A stretch of DNA of 64,000 bases from Arthrobacter crusticola. Lineage in GTDB: Bacteria; Actinomycetota; Actinomycetes; Actinomycetales; Micrococcaceae. Within the stretch, counting starts at the first letter, position 1. Each line of letters begins with the position of its first letter. Positions 27,426 through 38,159 of the stretch are shown piece by piece. The stretch covers positions 124,001-188,000 of the forward strand of contig NZ_SMTK01000004.1 of assembly GCF_004357995.1 (NCBI RefSeq). The letters run 5' to 3'. Below the pieces are notes generated by a model. It saw only the letters and a list, made by a program, of their open reading frames with translations, made no database searches and was not told the DNA's origin. The translations under genes and the position numbers were made by a program.

Positions 27426-27696
27426 TTATCCTCCTTGACGGGCCGGGCGGGAACGGCCGGCCTTCAATGGCGCGGCGGGGCCGCCCGACGATTTTCCGCG
27501 CCGGCTCCAGAGGACTCCGGCGCGGGCACGGTTCCTGCTGTCGATTCTAACCAAGAAACCAGCGGCCGGGGCGGGGACCGCAGCGCCGGCACCCGAAGAT
27601 GCGTCCAGCGCCCCGTTCCACGGCCCCGATGCTGTCGGCTGGCCCCGGCGGTGACACAATTGGATCTATCACCCAGCAACGATTGGCATTTGTGAA

Positions 27697-28341
27697 ATGG
27701 CTGATTCAGTCCGGATTCTCGTAGTCGACAACTACGACAGCTTCGTCTACACCCTCGTGGGGTACCTTCAGGAACTCGGGGCGGAGACCACCGTCGTGAG
27801 GAACGACGACGTCACCCTCGCCGAAGCCGCGGCCCTGGCCGAGAGCCGCGACGGCGTCCTGGTGTCCCCAGGCCCCGGCACGCCCGCCGACGCCGGCGTC
27901 ATCGTCGACCTCATCCGCTGGTGCGGTGACCACGCGAAGCCGATGCTCGGGGTCTGCCTGGGCCATCAGGCCCTCGCCGAGGCCTACGGGGGCACGGTTA
28001 CCCACGCACCGGAACTGATGCACGGCAAGACCTCGCTTGTGGAACACACCTCCCGGAGCGTCTTCGCGGGTCTCCCCTCGCCATTGACCGCCACCCGATA
28101 CCACTCACTGGCGGCCGTCAGCGACGACCTCCCGGCGGAACTCGAGGTGACGGCCCGCACCGCCAGCGGAATCATCATGGGCCTTGAACACCGGACCGCA
28201 CCCCTGTGCGGGGTTCAGTTCCATCCGGAGTCCGTCCTGACCGAGGGCGGCTACCAGATGCTCGGCACCTGGCTTGAGTCGCTTGGACTTGAGGGTGCGG
28301 CAGCCAAGGCCGCCACGCTGAGTCCCTTGATCTCCCGCTGA
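27697..28341 (+). CDS. Class I glutamine amidotransferase (anthranilate/aminodeoxychorismate synthase component II)
   Basis: A 214-residue amidotransferase subunit. The nucleophile Cys is in GVCLGHQALAE, the catalytic His-Glu pair in CGVQFHPESV, and the N-terminal VDNYDSFVY is typical of TrpG/PabA. It frees ammonia from glutamine for a chorismate-using partner. No component I gene lies nearby, so TrpG and PabA (or a shared role) cannot be separated. Its place between crgA and pknB is conserved in many actinobacteria. It converges with pknB. Confidence 0.9.
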   Translation: MADSVRILVVDNYDSFVYTLVGYLQELGAETTVVRNDDVTLAEAAALAESRDGVLVSPGPGTPADAGVIVDLIRWCGDHAKPMLGVCLGHQALAEAYGGTVTHAPELMHGKTSLVEHTSRSVFAGLPSPLTATRYHSLAAVSDDLPAELEVTARTASGIIMGLEHRTAPLCGVQFHPESVLTEGGYQMLGTWLESLGLEGAAAKAATLSPLISR

Positions 28342-28470
28342 TCCTGGTCACCGACCCCGATTTCTGACCATACTCACTGACCGGGCCGTTGACCGTGGTC
28401 CGGCGCCCCGGGGGCATGGAATCTCCCCACCGGGTTCAGGGGCGGGTCCTCAGCGGTCATGGTGCGGCGG

Positions 28471-30384
28471 TCAGGGGTCGTTCGGCTTGGGCTTATCGCT
28501 CGGTTTTCCCGCGCCCGGAGGGCCGGGGGCGGTTTCGGGGCCGGACGGCGGGGACGTCGGTTCTTCTGTCTGCTCCGGCGCGCGTGAAACAGTCAGGACG
28601 ATCTCGGTCCCCTGGTTCACCTCGGAGGCCGGCGGTGCGCTCTGTTCCAGGACCTTGCCGGGCTCCGCATCCTCGTCCTCGGCCAACTCCACCCGGAACG
28701 GCAGTTTCACCGAAGGGTCCGCCAGTGCGGCCTCCGCCTCGGCCCGAGTCAGCCCGGTGAGCTGAGGAACACTCACCCTGCCGTTGGAGAGCACAAGGTT
28801 GACTGCGCTGCCGGAGGGAACGGACTGCCCGGACTGCGGATCCGTGGAGACCACCCGGCCCTGCGGCACGTCGGGGCTCGGCGTCTCGGAGACCTCCCCG
28901 GCCTTGAGACCGACGGCCTCGAGCGCCTCACGGGCCGAGGACTCGGTCAGGTTGGCGAGGCCCCCGGGTACGGCAATATTGGCCGGGCCCTTGGAGACCG
29001 AGATGGTCACCCGAGAGTTGGCCTCGACCTGTGCACCGGCTGCCGGATCGGTGTCGATGACCAGCCCGGGCTCCGTCGTGGCATGGAAACGCTCTTCGAC
29101 GATCGGGATGAGGTCGGCACCATAAAGGGTGGCGACCCCGTCGGCCTCGGTCATGCTGGACACAGCGGGAACCTCGATCCGGGGTGGAGCCTCAGGCTCC
29201 GACCGGCCAACGGAGTACAGGAGCGCATAGCCGGCTGCGAGAACCACAAGCAGGGCGGCCAGGACCGAAACCACAATCCAGGCCCGGCGGCGGGAGTTCC
29301 GGTGCGCGGCGTCGTCGTAGTCCTCTCCGTGTGCCGGGAGCAGGTCCTCGTTCCGGTGGGTCAGGGAGGCGAGCGGGGAGGTGCCCGATGGGGGCACCCG
29401 CTCCATAGTGCGGGTGGAGGGCGATCCGTCCTCCTCCGATGGAATAGGCAGTGCCGCTGCCGGCACCATCCGGGTCGCAGGTTCCACCGTCGACAGAGCC
29501 TGGGTGGGCAGCGATCCGGTGTCGCTGAACACCTTGCCGCGGCGGGCGTCCTCAAGGGCCGCCGCGAAGGAGGCGGCGTCCTGGAACCGATCCTCGCGGT
29601 CCTTCGCCAGGGCCTTGGCCAGCACCGAGTCGAGGGCCGGACTAACCTGCGGATTAAAACTGCTGGCCGGCTTCGGTTCCTCCCGCACGTGCTGGTAGGC
29701 CACCGATACCGGACTGTCCCCGACGAAGGGAGGCCTTCCGGCCACCAGCTCGTACAGCAGGCACCCGGCAGAGTACAGATCGCTGCGGGCATCGACGGTT
29801 TCGCCCCGGGCCTGCTCGGGCGAAAGGTACTGGGCCGTCCCCACCACGGCCTGGGTCTGCGTCATGGTCGCGGCCGAGTCGGCGATCGCCCGCGCGATGC
29901 CGAAGTCCATGACCTTCACGCGGCCCTCGGGGGTCACCATGACGTTGGCGGGTTTGATGTCCCGATGGACGATGCCGGCGCGGTGGCTGTACTCGAGCGC
30001 TGACAGCACGCCGGCCAGATACCGCACGGCGTCCTGCTCATTCAGTTCACCGGACCTCACCAGGTCCCGCAAGGTGCGCCCTTCCACATACTCCATCACG
30101 ATGAACGGCACCCGCACCTCATGGTCGGGACGGTCGGGGATCTCCTCCTCGCCCGTATCGTAGACGGCCACGATGTTGGGGTTGTTCAGCCCCGCCACGG
30201 CCTGTGCTTCCCGGCGGAACCGTGACTGGAACAGCGGGTCCCGGGCAAGATCCTTACGCAGCACCTTGATCGCGACCGACCGTCCCAAGCGGATGTCCCG
30301 GCCGAGGTGGACATCGGCCATCCCGCCCCGGCCGATCAGGTGAAGGACCTCGTACCGGCCGTTGAGGACACGCTCAGCGGTCAT
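28471..30384 (-). CDS. pknB: Ser/Thr protein kinase with PASTA domains, PknB-type
   Basis: A 637-residue membrane receptor kinase. Inside the cell: glycine loop GRGGMADVHLG, catalytic Lys40, HRD at 140-142 and DFG at 160-162. One membrane segment (about 368-393) leads to about three PASTA repeats that bind peptidoglycan fragments, and a Pro/Glu-rich C-terminus. The ATG at 30384 has AAGGA 7 nt upstream; the longer open frame upstream overlaps pknA. It controls growth and cell-wall synthesis in actinobacteria. It is the last gene of the leftward fhaA-to-pknB operon, 22 bp after pknA. Confidence 0.95.
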   Translation of the reverse strand: MTAERVLNGRYEVLHLIGRGGMADVHLGRDIRLGRSVAIKVLRKDLARDPLFQSRFRREAQAVAGLNNPNIVAVYDTGEEEIPDRPDHEVRVPFIVMEYVEGRTLRDLVRSGELNEQDAVRYLAGVLSALEYSHRAGIVHRDIKPANVMVTPEGRVKVMDFGIARAIADSAATMTQTQAVVGTAQYLSPEQARGETVDARSDLYSAGCLLYELVAGRPPFVGDSPVSVAYQHVREEPKPASSFNPQVSPALDSVLAKALAKDREDRFQDAASFAAALEDARRGKVFSDTGSLPTQALSTVEPATRMVPAAALPIPSEEDGSPSTRTMERVPPSGTSPLASLTHRNEDLLPAHGEDYDDAAHRNSRRRAWIVVSVLAALLVVLAAGYALLYSVGRSEPEAPPRIEVPAVSSMTEADGVATLYGADLIPIVEERFHATTEPGLVIDTDPAAGAQVEANSRVTISVSKGPANIAVPGGLANLTESSAREALEAVGLKAGEVSETPSPDVPQGRVVSTDPQSGQSVPSGSAVNLVLSNGRVSVPQLTGLTRAEAEAALADPSVKLPFRVELAEDEDAEPGKVLEQSAPPASEVNQGTEIVLTVSRAPEQTEEPTSPPSGPETAPGPPGAGKPSDKPKPNDP

Positions 30385-30406
30385 CGGAATTCCTTCCACG
30401 GCGGCC

Positions 30407-32179
30407 TCACGATCCCGTACTCGTCGCGTCGGGCGTGGGCGAGGACGTATCTTCGTCGTCCTCGGCCGGCGGCGTGGTCGGAGGAGGGCCCGAGGAGACG
30501 ACGTATGCGACCTCGGAACCCTCATTGAGATTCGTGCCTTCGGCAGGATCGACGCGCAGGACCGAGCCCGCCGGCTGGTCGGACTCCTCGGAGCCGGCGT
30601 TGACCGGAGTCAGGCCCGCTTCGACGAGGCGCTGGCGCACCGTCCCCTCGTCCTGGCCCACGAGGCCGCCGGGAACGTCGACCTGGCGGGGGCCCTCGGA
30701 GAAGGTCAGCTGGATGGTCTGCCCCGGGCTGACCGTGCCCACCGGGTTGATGTCGATCACCGCGCCGGCCGGTTCGGACGATGGCTCGCCGCTGCGGTTC
30801 ACCGACAGTCCCAGGGCGGTAAGCCTCGCGGTGGCCTCGTCAATATTCAGTCCCAGGTATTGATCGGGGTCGATGACGATCGCCGCGGGCTCGGGCGTCG
30901 TCTGCTCCGGCGTCGGCGAAGGCGTCGTCGAAGGCGTCGTCGTGGGGGTGGGGCGCGGACTCGACGGCGTCGAGCGGGGTGAAGAGGTCGTCGTCGCGGG
31001 CGCTGGGTCCCCTCGTTCGCCCGCCAGGAGCGGCCAGATCAGGATCGATGCCAGGGCCAGGAGGGCAATAAGGACAAGAATGATGACGGGAAGCAGCCAG
31101 GGCTTGCGGCGGCGCTCCTCGCGTTCCTGCGGGATCTCCGGTTCCACCTCCTCCTCGGTCCAGTCCCGCGAGGCGGCAAGACTGCCCGTCCCTGCGGCGG
31201 CCGGAACCGCGGCCGCCGCGGCAACCGTCGGCATCGCCGAGGTCGACGGGGCGGGCACCGCACGCGTGGCGGCGGTGTCCTGACGGGGCACGGCAGCGGT
31301 AGCCTCGGTGTCGCCTCCGAACAGGAGCATCCCGGGGACCGCAGCTTCGGCGGCGCGGATTGAACCGGCCCGGATGGCGTCAACGGCCCGGGACAGGGAT
31401 TCGGCATCCCCCGGCCGGTCCGACGGGTCCTTCGCAAGCATCGAGGCGATCAGTGCCCGCACCGGGTGCGGGATGTGTTCCGGAAGCGGCGGAGGGGCGT
31501 CATTGACCTGGGCCAGGGCAATGGCGATCTGCGACTCCCCGGAGAAGGGACGCCGGCCGGCCAGCAGCTCATAACCGATAACACCCAGAGCATAGATGTC
31601 GCTCGACCCGGTGGCCTGCTGTCCGGTGGCCTGCTCCGGCGCCAGGTACTGGGCGGTGCCCATGACCTGGCCCGTGGCGGTCAGCGGCACCTGGTCGGCC
31701 AGCCGGGCAATGCCGAAGTCGGTGATCTTCACGCGCCCGTCCGGGAGAACAAGGATGTTGCCCGGCTTGACGTCGCGGTGCACGAGGCCCTGCCGGTGGG
31801 CGACAGCGAGGGCGGTGGCGGTCTGGCCGATGATCGAGAGGGCGCGGTCCGGGGAAAGCACGCCTTCGCGCTCGATCACCGCTGAGAGGGGCTGACCGGG
31901 CACCAGCTCCATGACGAGGTAGGCCGAGCCCCCCTCCTCGCCGTAGTCGAAGACATTAGCGATGCCCTCGTGGTTCAGGAGAGCCGTATGCCGGGCCTCG
32001 GCACGGAACCGGTTCAGGAACGCCGGATCCCCCGAATATTCCTCTTTCAGGATCTTGATGGCGACAACCCGGCCCAGCACCTTGTCGCGGGCCTTCCACA
32101 CCTCGCCCATGCCACCGATGGCAATGCGTTCGGTCAGCTGGAATCGGCCGCCCAGGGTGATACCCGACGTAGGCCTCAC
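30407..32179 (-). CDS. pknA: Ser/Thr protein kinase PknA-type with extracellular PASTA repeats
   Basis: A 590-residue membrane kinase: glycine loop [12 protein letters not shown], Lys42, HRD at 134-136, DFG at 154-156. A membrane segment ([20 protein letters not shown]) is followed by a Thr/Pro/Ser-rich linker and two PASTA-like repeats. Mycobacterial PknA has no PASTA domains, so this protein differs from it, though its operon place is that of pknA. The GTG start overlaps the pbpA stop by 4 bp (GTGA). Confidence 0.93.
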   Translation of the reverse strand: MRPTSGITLGGRFQLTERIAIGGMGEVWKARDKVLGRVVAIKILKEEYSGDPAFLNRFRAEARHTALLNHEGIANVFDYGEEGGSAYLVMELVPGQPLSAVIEREGVLSPDRALSIIGQTATALAVAHRQGLVHRDVKPGNILVLPDGRVKITDFGIARLADQVPLTATGQVMGTAQYLAPEQATGQQATGSSDIYALGVIGYELLAGRRPFSGESQIAIALAQVNDAPPPLPEHIPHPVRALIASMLAKDPSDRPGDAESLSRAVDAIRAGSIRAAEAAVPGMLLFGGDTEATAAVPRQDTAATRAVPAPSTSAMPTVAAAAAVPAAAGTGSLAASRDWTEEEVEPEIPQEREERRRKPWLLPVIILVLIALLALASILIWPLLAGERGDPAPATTTSSPRSTPSSPRPTPTTTPSTTPSPTPEQTTPEPAAIVIDPDQYLGLNIDEATARLTALGLSVNRSGEPSSEPAGAVIDINPVGTVSPGQTIQLTFSEGPRQVDVPGGLVGQDEGTVRQRLVEAGLTPVNAGSEESDQPAGSVLRVDPAEGTNLNEGSEVAYVVSSGPPPTTPPAEDDEDTSSPTPDATSTGS

Positions 32180-33618
32180 TGGTTCAACACCGCCTCAATG
32201 ATCTTCTTGGCATTTGGACTTGTGAGCTGCGATCCCGTGGCCAGGTCGACATCCTCCATGACAATCGTGACGGCGACCTGGGGGTCGTTGGCCGGGGCGA
32301 AACCGGTGAACCAGGCGTTGTCGCCGCGCCCTTCGACCTCGGCGGTGCCGGTCTTGCCCGCCACGTCGACGCCCGGAATCTGGGCGCCCCGCCCGGTTCC
32401 GTTGTTCACGACGTTCACCATCCACTCGGTCAACTGCTCCGCCGTTCCGGCGCTGACCGATTCGTGGAGGACCTCCGGTGAGGGTGAATCGATCAGCTCG
32501 AGGTCAGCGGCCCGCACGGCCTTGATGAGGTTCGGCTTCATCAGGACGCCGTCATTGGCGATCGCCGAGGCGACCATGGCGATCTGGAGCGGAGTCACCT
32601 TGACGTCGAACTGGCCGATGGCCGACTGGGCGAGCTCAGGCTCGCTGAGGTCGCTGGGGAACTGGCTGGCCTCGACGGCCACGGGGATCTGGTGCCTCTC
32701 CCCGAAGCCGAACAGCCGGGCCTGTTCCTGGATGGCGTCCTCGCCGAGGTCCCACGCGATCTGGGCGAACGGCGTGTTGCAGGACTGCTCGAGGGCGAAT
32801 TCGAGGTCGGCGGTCGAGCGCGTGGCGCAGGTTCCGTTGACGTAGTTGGGCAGGCCGACGGTGGTGCCGGGAAGGGGGAGCACCGGCGGGTTGGGAATCT
32901 GGGACTCGGCGTCGTAGTCGCCGGATTCGAGCGCCGCTGCGGCGTCCACCAGCTTGAAGACCGATCCGGGGGCCACCAGGGACTCAGTGGCCGGGTTGCG
33001 GTAGATCGACAGGCCGGGGACCGCCGAGAGCTGTTCGACATTCCGGGCGGCGATCTCGGTGTCGTGCACAGCGATCAGGTTCGGATCGTAGGAGGGCTTG
33101 GAGACCATGGCGAGGATGTTCCCGGTCTCGGGCTCGGTGACCACGATGGAGCCGCGCTGTCCCTCCGGGATCAGGTCCCAGGCGAGCTGCTGGATCTGGG
33201 GGTCGATGGTGAGTTCAACCGAGGCACCCTGGCTGCTGGCGCCGGAGAGGAGCCCAACGATCCGGTCGTAGAACAGTTCGTCGCTGGTACCCGAGAGCAG
33301 GCCGGCCGAGGCCTGCTCAAGCTGAGTGGATCCGTTGACCAGGGAGTAGAACCCTGTCAGGTGGGCGTAGAGGTTCGGCTCCTTGTAGACGCGCTGGTAG
33401 TTGAACTGGTCGTTGGAGGGCACCGACTCGGCCACGGCCTTGCCGTCCACGAGGATTGCCCCACGGGGCCGGCCGAAGTCCTGGTAGAGCTGCCGGTTGT
33501 TCCAGTCATTGGTGTTGAGTTCCTCGGCCTCGAAGAACTGCACGTAGGTCAGCGATCCGAGGATGAGGGCGAACATCCCGATCGCCACCACCCATGCGCT
33601 GCGGATTGCCTGGTTCAA
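32176..33618 (-). CDS. pbpA: Penicillin-binding protein 2-type transpeptidase PbpA
   Basis: A 480-residue class B penicillin-binding protein that cross-links peptidoglycan. An N-terminal membrane anchor (about 8-27) is followed by the dimerisation domain and the transpeptidase domain with APGSVFKL (catalytic Ser and Lys), SCN and GKTGTAE. The start appears to be TTG 33618 with GGAGG 7 nt upstream, overlapping the rodA stop (TTGA). It works with the neighbouring RodA polymerase. Confidence 0.94.
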   Translation of the reverse strand: MNQAIRSAWVVAIGMFALILGSLTYVQFFEAEELNTNDWNNRQLYQDFGRPRGAILVDGKAVAESVPSNDQFNYQRVYKEPNLYAHLTGFYSLVNGSTQLEQASAGLLSGTSDELFYDRIVGLLSGASSQGASVELTIDPQIQQLAWDLIPEGQRGSIVVTEPETGNILAMVSKPSYDPNLIAVHDTEIAARNVEQLSAVPGLSIYRNPATESLVAPGSVFKLVDAAAALESGDYDAESQIPNPPVLPLPGTTVGLPNYVNGTCATRSTADLEFALEQSCNTPFAQIAWDLGEDAIQEQARLFGFGERHQIPVAVEASQFPSDLSEPELAQSAIGQFDVKVTPLQIAMVASAIANDGVLMKPNLIKAVRAADLELIDSPSPEVLHESVSAGTAEQLTEWMVNVVNNGTGRGAQIPGVDVAGKTGTAEVEGRGDNAWFTGFAPANDPQVAVTIVMEDVDLATGSQLTSPNAKKIIEAVLNQ

Positions 33619-35033
33619 CGTGATCCCTCCTTGGGGCGCCGCGGAAGCGCCCCCCTGCCTGAAGCCGACGAAACTGCGGCCGATTCACGTGGGGCGGCCG
33701 TCCGCACCGGCCGGCGGGCGGTCTCCGAGATCAGCAGCAGCAGGGCGACGATGATCCAGTTCGCCAGCAGGGATGACCCGCCCGCGGACATGAACGGGGT
33801 GGTGAGCCCGGTCAGCGGGATCAGCCGGGTGATGCCGCCGATCACCACGAAACATTGCAGGGCGATGGTGAAGGAAAGGCCGCAGGCCAGCAGCTTCCCG
33901 AACCCGTCCTTCGTGCCGAGGGCTGCCCGGAATCCGCGGGAGACGAGGAGGATGTACAGCAGGATGATGGCGAACACACCGATCATGCCGAGTTCCTCGC
34001 CGAGCGCGGCAATAATCATGTCGCTGTTGGCATACGTTACGAGGTCGGGCCGACCCTGGCCGAATCCGGTTCCGGCCAGCCCGCCGTTGGCCAGCCCGAA
34101 GAGCCCCTGCACCACCTGCTGGCTTCCGCCCGGGGCCCGGTTGTACACCTCGGGATCGAAGGCATTGAGCCAGCTGTCGAAACGAAGCGCCACGTGGCTG
34201 AACAGCTGCAGGGCGATGAAGGTGCCGACGCCGATCATCGCGAGCCCGATCAGAACCCAGCTCACCCGGCTCGTCGCCACATAGATCATGGCCATGAACA
34301 GGCCGAAAAAGAGGATCGAAGACCCGAGGTCGCGCTGCAGGACCAGCACGCCGATGCTTACGAGCCAGGCGGCGACCATCGGGGCAAGGTCCTTGAACCG
34401 TGGGAGCTGGAGGGGGCCGATTTTCTTGCCGGCCAGCAGAATCAGGTCCCGGTTGGTGGAGAGGTAGCCGGCGAAGAAAATGGCCAGGGTGATCTTGGCG
34501 ACCTCCCCGGGCTGGAACGTGCCGAAGCCGACGTTGATCCAGATCCGCGCGCCGTTGATCGGCAGGCCGATCGGGGTCAGCGGCAGCAGCAGCAGGACGG
34601 CGCTGACGATCAGCGAAATGTAGGTGAACCGCCGGAGGATGCGGTGGTCGCGCAGGAAGATCAACAGGACCGAGGCGGCAACGATGGCCACCGCCGTCCA
34701 GGTCAGCTGCTGCGGTGCCACGGGCACGAAGTCCGGATTCTCTATCCGGGGCAGGTCAAGCCGGTGGATCATGGCAAGGCCAATGCCGTTCAGGGCGATG
34801 ACGATCGGAAGTATTACTGGGTCGGCATATTTTGCGCGGATGCGGAGGATGAGGTGGACGAGGATTCCCATGCCCACCAGGGTGGAGGCCTGCCTCCAGA
34901 AGTAGTCGTTGAAGGGCTCCTCGCGTTCGAGCCCGGCCACGAAGTTGGCGCCCACGGCCACGGCGAAGGCGAGCAGCAGCAGGGCAGCCTCGACATTGCG
35001 CCGCGAGCGGGGGACGGTCAGTACATCACTCAT
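33615..35033 (-). CDS. rodA: Peptidoglycan glycosyltransferase RodA/FtsW (SEDS)
   Basis: A 472-residue SEDS polymerase with about ten to twelve membrane segments. Family motifs such as GARIWINVGFGTFQPGEVAK, NGGLAGTGFGQGRP and FMSAGGSSLLANW are present. It polymerises lipid II together with the class B PBP encoded next to it. In actinobacteria this operon copy is usually the RodA (elongation) one. It overlaps pbpA by 4 bp and pstP by 4 bp (ATGA). Confidence 0.95.
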   Translation of the reverse strand: MSDVLTVPRSRRNVEAALLLLAFAVAVGANFVAGLEREEPFNDYFWRQASTLVGMGILVHLILRIRAKYADPVILPIVIALNGIGLAMIHRLDLPRIENPDFVPVAPQQLTWTAVAIVAASVLLIFLRDHRILRRFTYISLIVSAVLLLLPLTPIGLPINGARIWINVGFGTFQPGEVAKITLAIFFAGYLSTNRDLILLAGKKIGPLQLPRFKDLAPMVAAWLVSIGVLVLQRDLGSSILFFGLFMAMIYVATSRVSWVLIGLAMIGVGTFIALQLFSHVALRFDSWLNAFDPEVYNRAPGGSQQVVQGLFGLANGGLAGTGFGQGRPDLVTYANSDMIIAALGEELGMIGVFAIILLYILLVSRGFRAALGTKDGFGKLLACGLSFTIALQCFVVIGGITRLIPLTGLTTPFMSAGGSSLLANWIIVALLLLISETARRPVRTAAPRESAAVSSASGRGALPRRPKEGSR

Positions 35034-36625
35034 TCGAGGTTGCCTCCACAGTCGGCGGTCACGGCCCCGGGATCCGCCGGAGTGTCCGAAGGCGAGGGCT
35101 GGGCGCGCGGCGCCGCCGTCGCGCCCGCGGCTGCCGAAGGGGATGCGGAGCGTGACGCCGAAGGGGATGCGGTCGGTGAGGGGGACGAGGAGGCCGACGG
35201 ACCGGGAGTCGGGTCCGAGCCCGGACCGTCGGTGGCCTGAGGGCCTTCCGCCGGCGCGCAGCCCACGGCGCGCAGTTCACCCCGCAGGTCCTCAATGATG
35301 CGTTCGGCTTCCCGGAGATCGCTGGCGGGCAGGCCGCCCTCGAGCTGGGAGCGCCGGAACTCGGGGAGGTTCGACACCGGAATGGTGGTCCGCTCGTAGA
35401 CATGGCTGAGCTGGATGGGGCCCAGCGTCTGCGGGACGCCGTTGTAGACGGCCACCCGGTCCCCCGCCGCGGCAACGTAGAACCGGGTCTGCGTCCAGGT
35501 GTAGCCAAACCCGAGCACGGCGAGCAGGATCAGCACCCCGAGCGTGACGAAGGCCGGCCCCAGCCAGCGACGGACCCGGCGCGCCGGGACGTCCTCGAGG
35601 GAGCCCTCGGGAGCCTGTGCCTTATGGGTGAGCATCAGGGCCGCCCGCCGCTCGGTCGAGCGCTGGGTCACGATTGGGATCTGGCCGGTCTCGGTGGCAA
35701 GCGCCGCGGCGCCCACCAGCAGGTGCGGCCGGCTGAGGAGGTCCTCACGGATCAGGTCCGCGCGTACGGCCGGCTCGGTGGGCCCGGCGTCACCGGCAGC
35801 TGCCGCGCCGGCGGGTCCTCCCGCGGAGACCTCGCGCTCTCCTGCCGCCTCACGGGCTGAGGGGAGAACCGGGCGCAGCTCCGGTTCGGGCTCGCCGCCG
35901 GTGGCCAGGGCGACCTCGACGACGGCGACCGTGACATTGTCCGGGGAGCCGCCGGCCAGGGTGAGCTCAACCAGCGCGTTGACGCACTCGTCAAGATTCG
36001 GGGTTTCCCTCACGATCTGCTCGACCATGCGGTCGTTCAGCACGGCCGTGAGTCCGTCCGAACAGAGGAGCCACCGTTCGCCCGGCTCGACCTCAAGAGT
36101 CTGCAGATCCAGTTCCGGACTCGCATCCACATCGCCCAGTACGCGCATCAGGACGTTCTTGTGCGGGTGGACCTCGGCTTCCTCCGGGCGGAGCCGGCCT
36201 TCATCGATCAGGCGCTGCACGAACGTGTGATCGGTGGTGATCTGCTCAAAGACGCCGTTTTTCAGGCGGTAGGCCCGGGAGTCACCGATATGGGCCAGTT
36301 CGAGCCGGTCCCCGTTCAGCAGCAGGGCGGTCACCGTGGTGCCCATGCCGGCGAGCTGCGGGTTGGTGCTGACAAGTTCCGAAAGCAGGGAGTTGGCGGT
36401 CTGGATCTCGTCGGCCAGTTCGGTGCCGGCGTCGCCGCGCTGATGGCGGCGGTCCAGGTGGACCAGGTCCAGGACTGTGGAGGCCGAAGCGATGTTCCCT
36501 CCGGCGTGGCCGCCCATCCCGTCGGCGACGACGGCGAGATAACGGCCCACATAGGCGGAATCGTCGTTCTTGGCACGGACCATGCCCACGTCGGAGCGCG
36601 CGGCGAACCGCAGGAAATAGGCCAT
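35030..36625 (-). CDS. pstP: PP2C-family Ser/Thr phosphatase PstP
   Basis: A 531-residue membrane phosphatase that reverses PknA/PknB phosphorylation. The catalytic PP2C domain fills about residues 1-235, with the metal-binding motifs VVADGMGGHAGG, GDSRAYRL, LLCSDGLT and GSPDNVTV. A linker, one membrane segment (about 352-371) and a Ser/Pro/Ala-rich external tail follow. ATG 36625 has GAGG upstream and lies 2 bp after fhaB. Confidence 0.95.
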   Translation of the reverse strand: MAYFLRFAARSDVGMVRAKNDDSAYVGRYLAVVADGMGGHAGGNIASASTVLDLVHLDRRHQRGDAGTELADEIQTANSLLSELVSTNPQLAGMGTTVTALLLNGDRLELAHIGDSRAYRLKNGVFEQITTDHTFVQRLIDEGRLRPEEAEVHPHKNVLMRVLGDVDASPELDLQTLEVEPGERWLLCSDGLTAVLNDRMVEQIVRETPNLDECVNALVELTLAGGSPDNVTVAVVEVALATGGEPEPELRPVLPSAREAAGEREVSAGGPAGAAAAGDAGPTEPAVRADLIREDLLSRPHLLVGAAALATETGQIPIVTQRSTERRAALMLTHKAQAPEGSLEDVPARRVRRWLGPAFVTLGVLILLAVLGFGYTWTQTRFYVAAAGDRVAVYNGVPQTLGPIQLSHVYERTTIPVSNLPEFRRSQLEGGLPASDLREAERIIEDLRGELRAVGCAPAEGPQATDGPGSDPTPGPSASSSPSPTASPSASRSASPSAAAGATAAPRAQPSPSDTPADPGAVTADCGGNLE

Positions 36626-36627
36626 GG

Positions 36628-37107
36628 CTATGGCCTCAATTCGATAACCGTCTTACCGATCCGGATGGGAACGCCGGGGTCGACGGGGAGGGCACGGGTC
36701 AGCTGGTTCCCCGCAAGGTAGGTTCCATTCGTCGACCCAAGGTCCTCGATGAACCAGCGGCTCCCCTGCGGGAACAGCCTCGCGTGCCGGCCCGAGGCAT
36801 AGTCGTCCTCGAGCACCAGCGTCGCCTCCTGCGCACGGCCCAGCAGGATCGGGCTCGAGGCGAGGTCCAGTGTGGTGCCCGTCAGGGGGCCTTCGGTCAC
36901 CACGAGCCGGCGGGCCTGGGGCCGGGACGGCGCAGGTTCCTCCACCAGTTCCGGGTGCTTTCGGGCCTGCCTCGGGGAGGGCGTGCCGGTCTTGTTGCGT
37001 TGGCCGACCACCAGGTCACGGCGCAGGGCGCTGACGGTGCTGATCACCAGGATCCACACAAGAAGCAGGAATCCGTAGCGCAGCAGCGTCACGGTCAGTT
37101 CGCTCAT
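36628..37107 (-). CDS. fhaB: FHA domain protein FhaB
   Basis: A 159-residue protein. An N-terminal membrane segment (about 7-27) precedes a basic linker and a C-terminal FHA domain (LLGRAQEATLVLEDDYASGRHARL, LGSTNGTYL), which binds phosphothreonine. In mycobacteria FhaB (FipA) links PknA signalling to FtsZ. It overlaps fhaA by 4 bp. Confidence 0.94.
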   Translation of the reverse strand: MSELTVTLLRYGFLLLVWILVISTVSALRRDLVVGQRNKTGTPSPRQARKHPELVEEPAPSRPQARRLVVTEGPLTGTTLDLASSPILLGRAQEATLVLEDDYASGRHARLFPQGSRWFIEDLGSTNGTYLAGNQLTRALPVDPGVPIRIGKTVIELRP

Positions 37108-37835
37108 ATCCGGTGTCCACCGTTCTGGACGGGAACCAGTCGGAAGGTCATGCGGGTGCGGCCCATGGTGATTACCGAGCCGTCGGTGAGTTCGGTCTGG
37201 CCCTGGACGCGCTGGCCGTTGACGAAGCTGCCGTTGGTCGATCCGAGTTCGATCGCGACGGCCCGTCCACCGTCGGTGCGGATTTCAAGGTGGCGCCGCG
37301 AGACGCCGGTGTCCTCGACGAGGATGTCCGCCTCGGAGGATCTGCCGAGGACGATCGACCCGGCGTTGAGTGAGTAGCGCTGACCGCCGAGTTCGAGGAT
37401 GGGCTGGTACTGCACGGGCTGGCGCGCGGGGGCCGCCGGTGCGGAGGGCGACCGCGATCCCGGCTGCTTCTCAATACTTGAGTCGACCTCGAAGACGCCG
37501 GGCTTCAGCGCCGAATCATGGGCGAAGGAGACGCGCACCGGGCCCTGGAGGGTGTACTGCTGGCTGTTGACGTGCCGGATGACGACGTCGCACAGCTCCT
37601 CGGCGAGGGCCGACCCCCACTGTTGGGCCTGTTCGAAGTCAGGATCCGAGAGCCGGGCGGTGAAGACATTGGGTGCCAGGGTGCGTCCCTCGGTCAAGAC
37701 CAGCGACTTATGATCGAGTTCGCGCCGCAGGGAACTGGCGATTTCCACGGGCTGGACCCGGGAGCGCGATCCGGTGCTGAAGGCGCCGCGGACCAGCTTC
37801 TCCAAGCCACGTTCAACATTGTCGAGAATGCCCAT
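37104..37835 (-). CDS. fhaA: FhaA: DUF3662 and FHA domains
   Basis: A 243-residue protein, first gene of the leftward operon. Residues ~1-115 form the DUF3662 domain (GILDNVERGLEKLVRGAF) and ~150-235 the FHA domain (SIVLGRSSEADILVEDTGVSRRH, LGSTNGSFVNG). Mycobacterial FhaA is about twice as long because of a low-complexity linker between the domains; here it is only ~35 residues. FhaA binds phosphorylated partners such as MviN and affects cell-wall synthesis at the poles. Confidence 0.94.
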   Translation of the reverse strand: MGILDNVERGLEKLVRGAFSTGSRSRVQPVEIASSLRRELDHKSLVLTEGRTLAPNVFTARLSDPDFEQAQQWGSALAEELCDVVIRHVNSQQYTLQGPVRVSFAHDSALKPGVFEVDSSIEKQPGSRSPSAPAAPARQPVQYQPILELGGQRYSLNAGSIVLGRSSEADILVEDTGVSRRHLEIRTDGGRAVAIELGSTNGSFVNGQRVQGQTELTDGSVITMGRTRMTFRLVPVQNGGHRI

Positions 37836-38159
37836 GTGCCACCTCCTAACCGCTCGCTGCCTGATGTCTCGTCCGGTGCCGTGCCCGTGGACCTGTACGC
37901 TACCCAGGTCCCGGGCGAAAGTGCCCAGGACCGTATCAACGCGGGTGCGTTCCCTTCGATACTACTGGGATGGCCTGGCAATAACCTTATTGGGGGCCCG
38001 GCCCGCCGCGGCCGCGCCGCCCGGAAGCCCGCCGGGCGCGGTGGGGCAGGTGGAGTCCCGCCGCGGCTCGTTTAGGTATTTTCCGGGATGCTCCGTTATG
38101 CTTATTTCTGCTGTTCACAAGTGAAACCGGAACGAATCGGTAAGCTTGGAAACTTATTT
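37836..38159. promoter_or_regulatory. Spacer with divergent promoters of the fhaA operon and tRNA-Leu
   Basis: A 324-bp spacer. A -10-like TAGCGT on the minus strand (37897-37902) could serve the fhaA operon, and a TATGCT near 38095-38100 could serve tRNA-Leu. Neither has a good -35 element. I see no gene. Confidence 0.4.
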
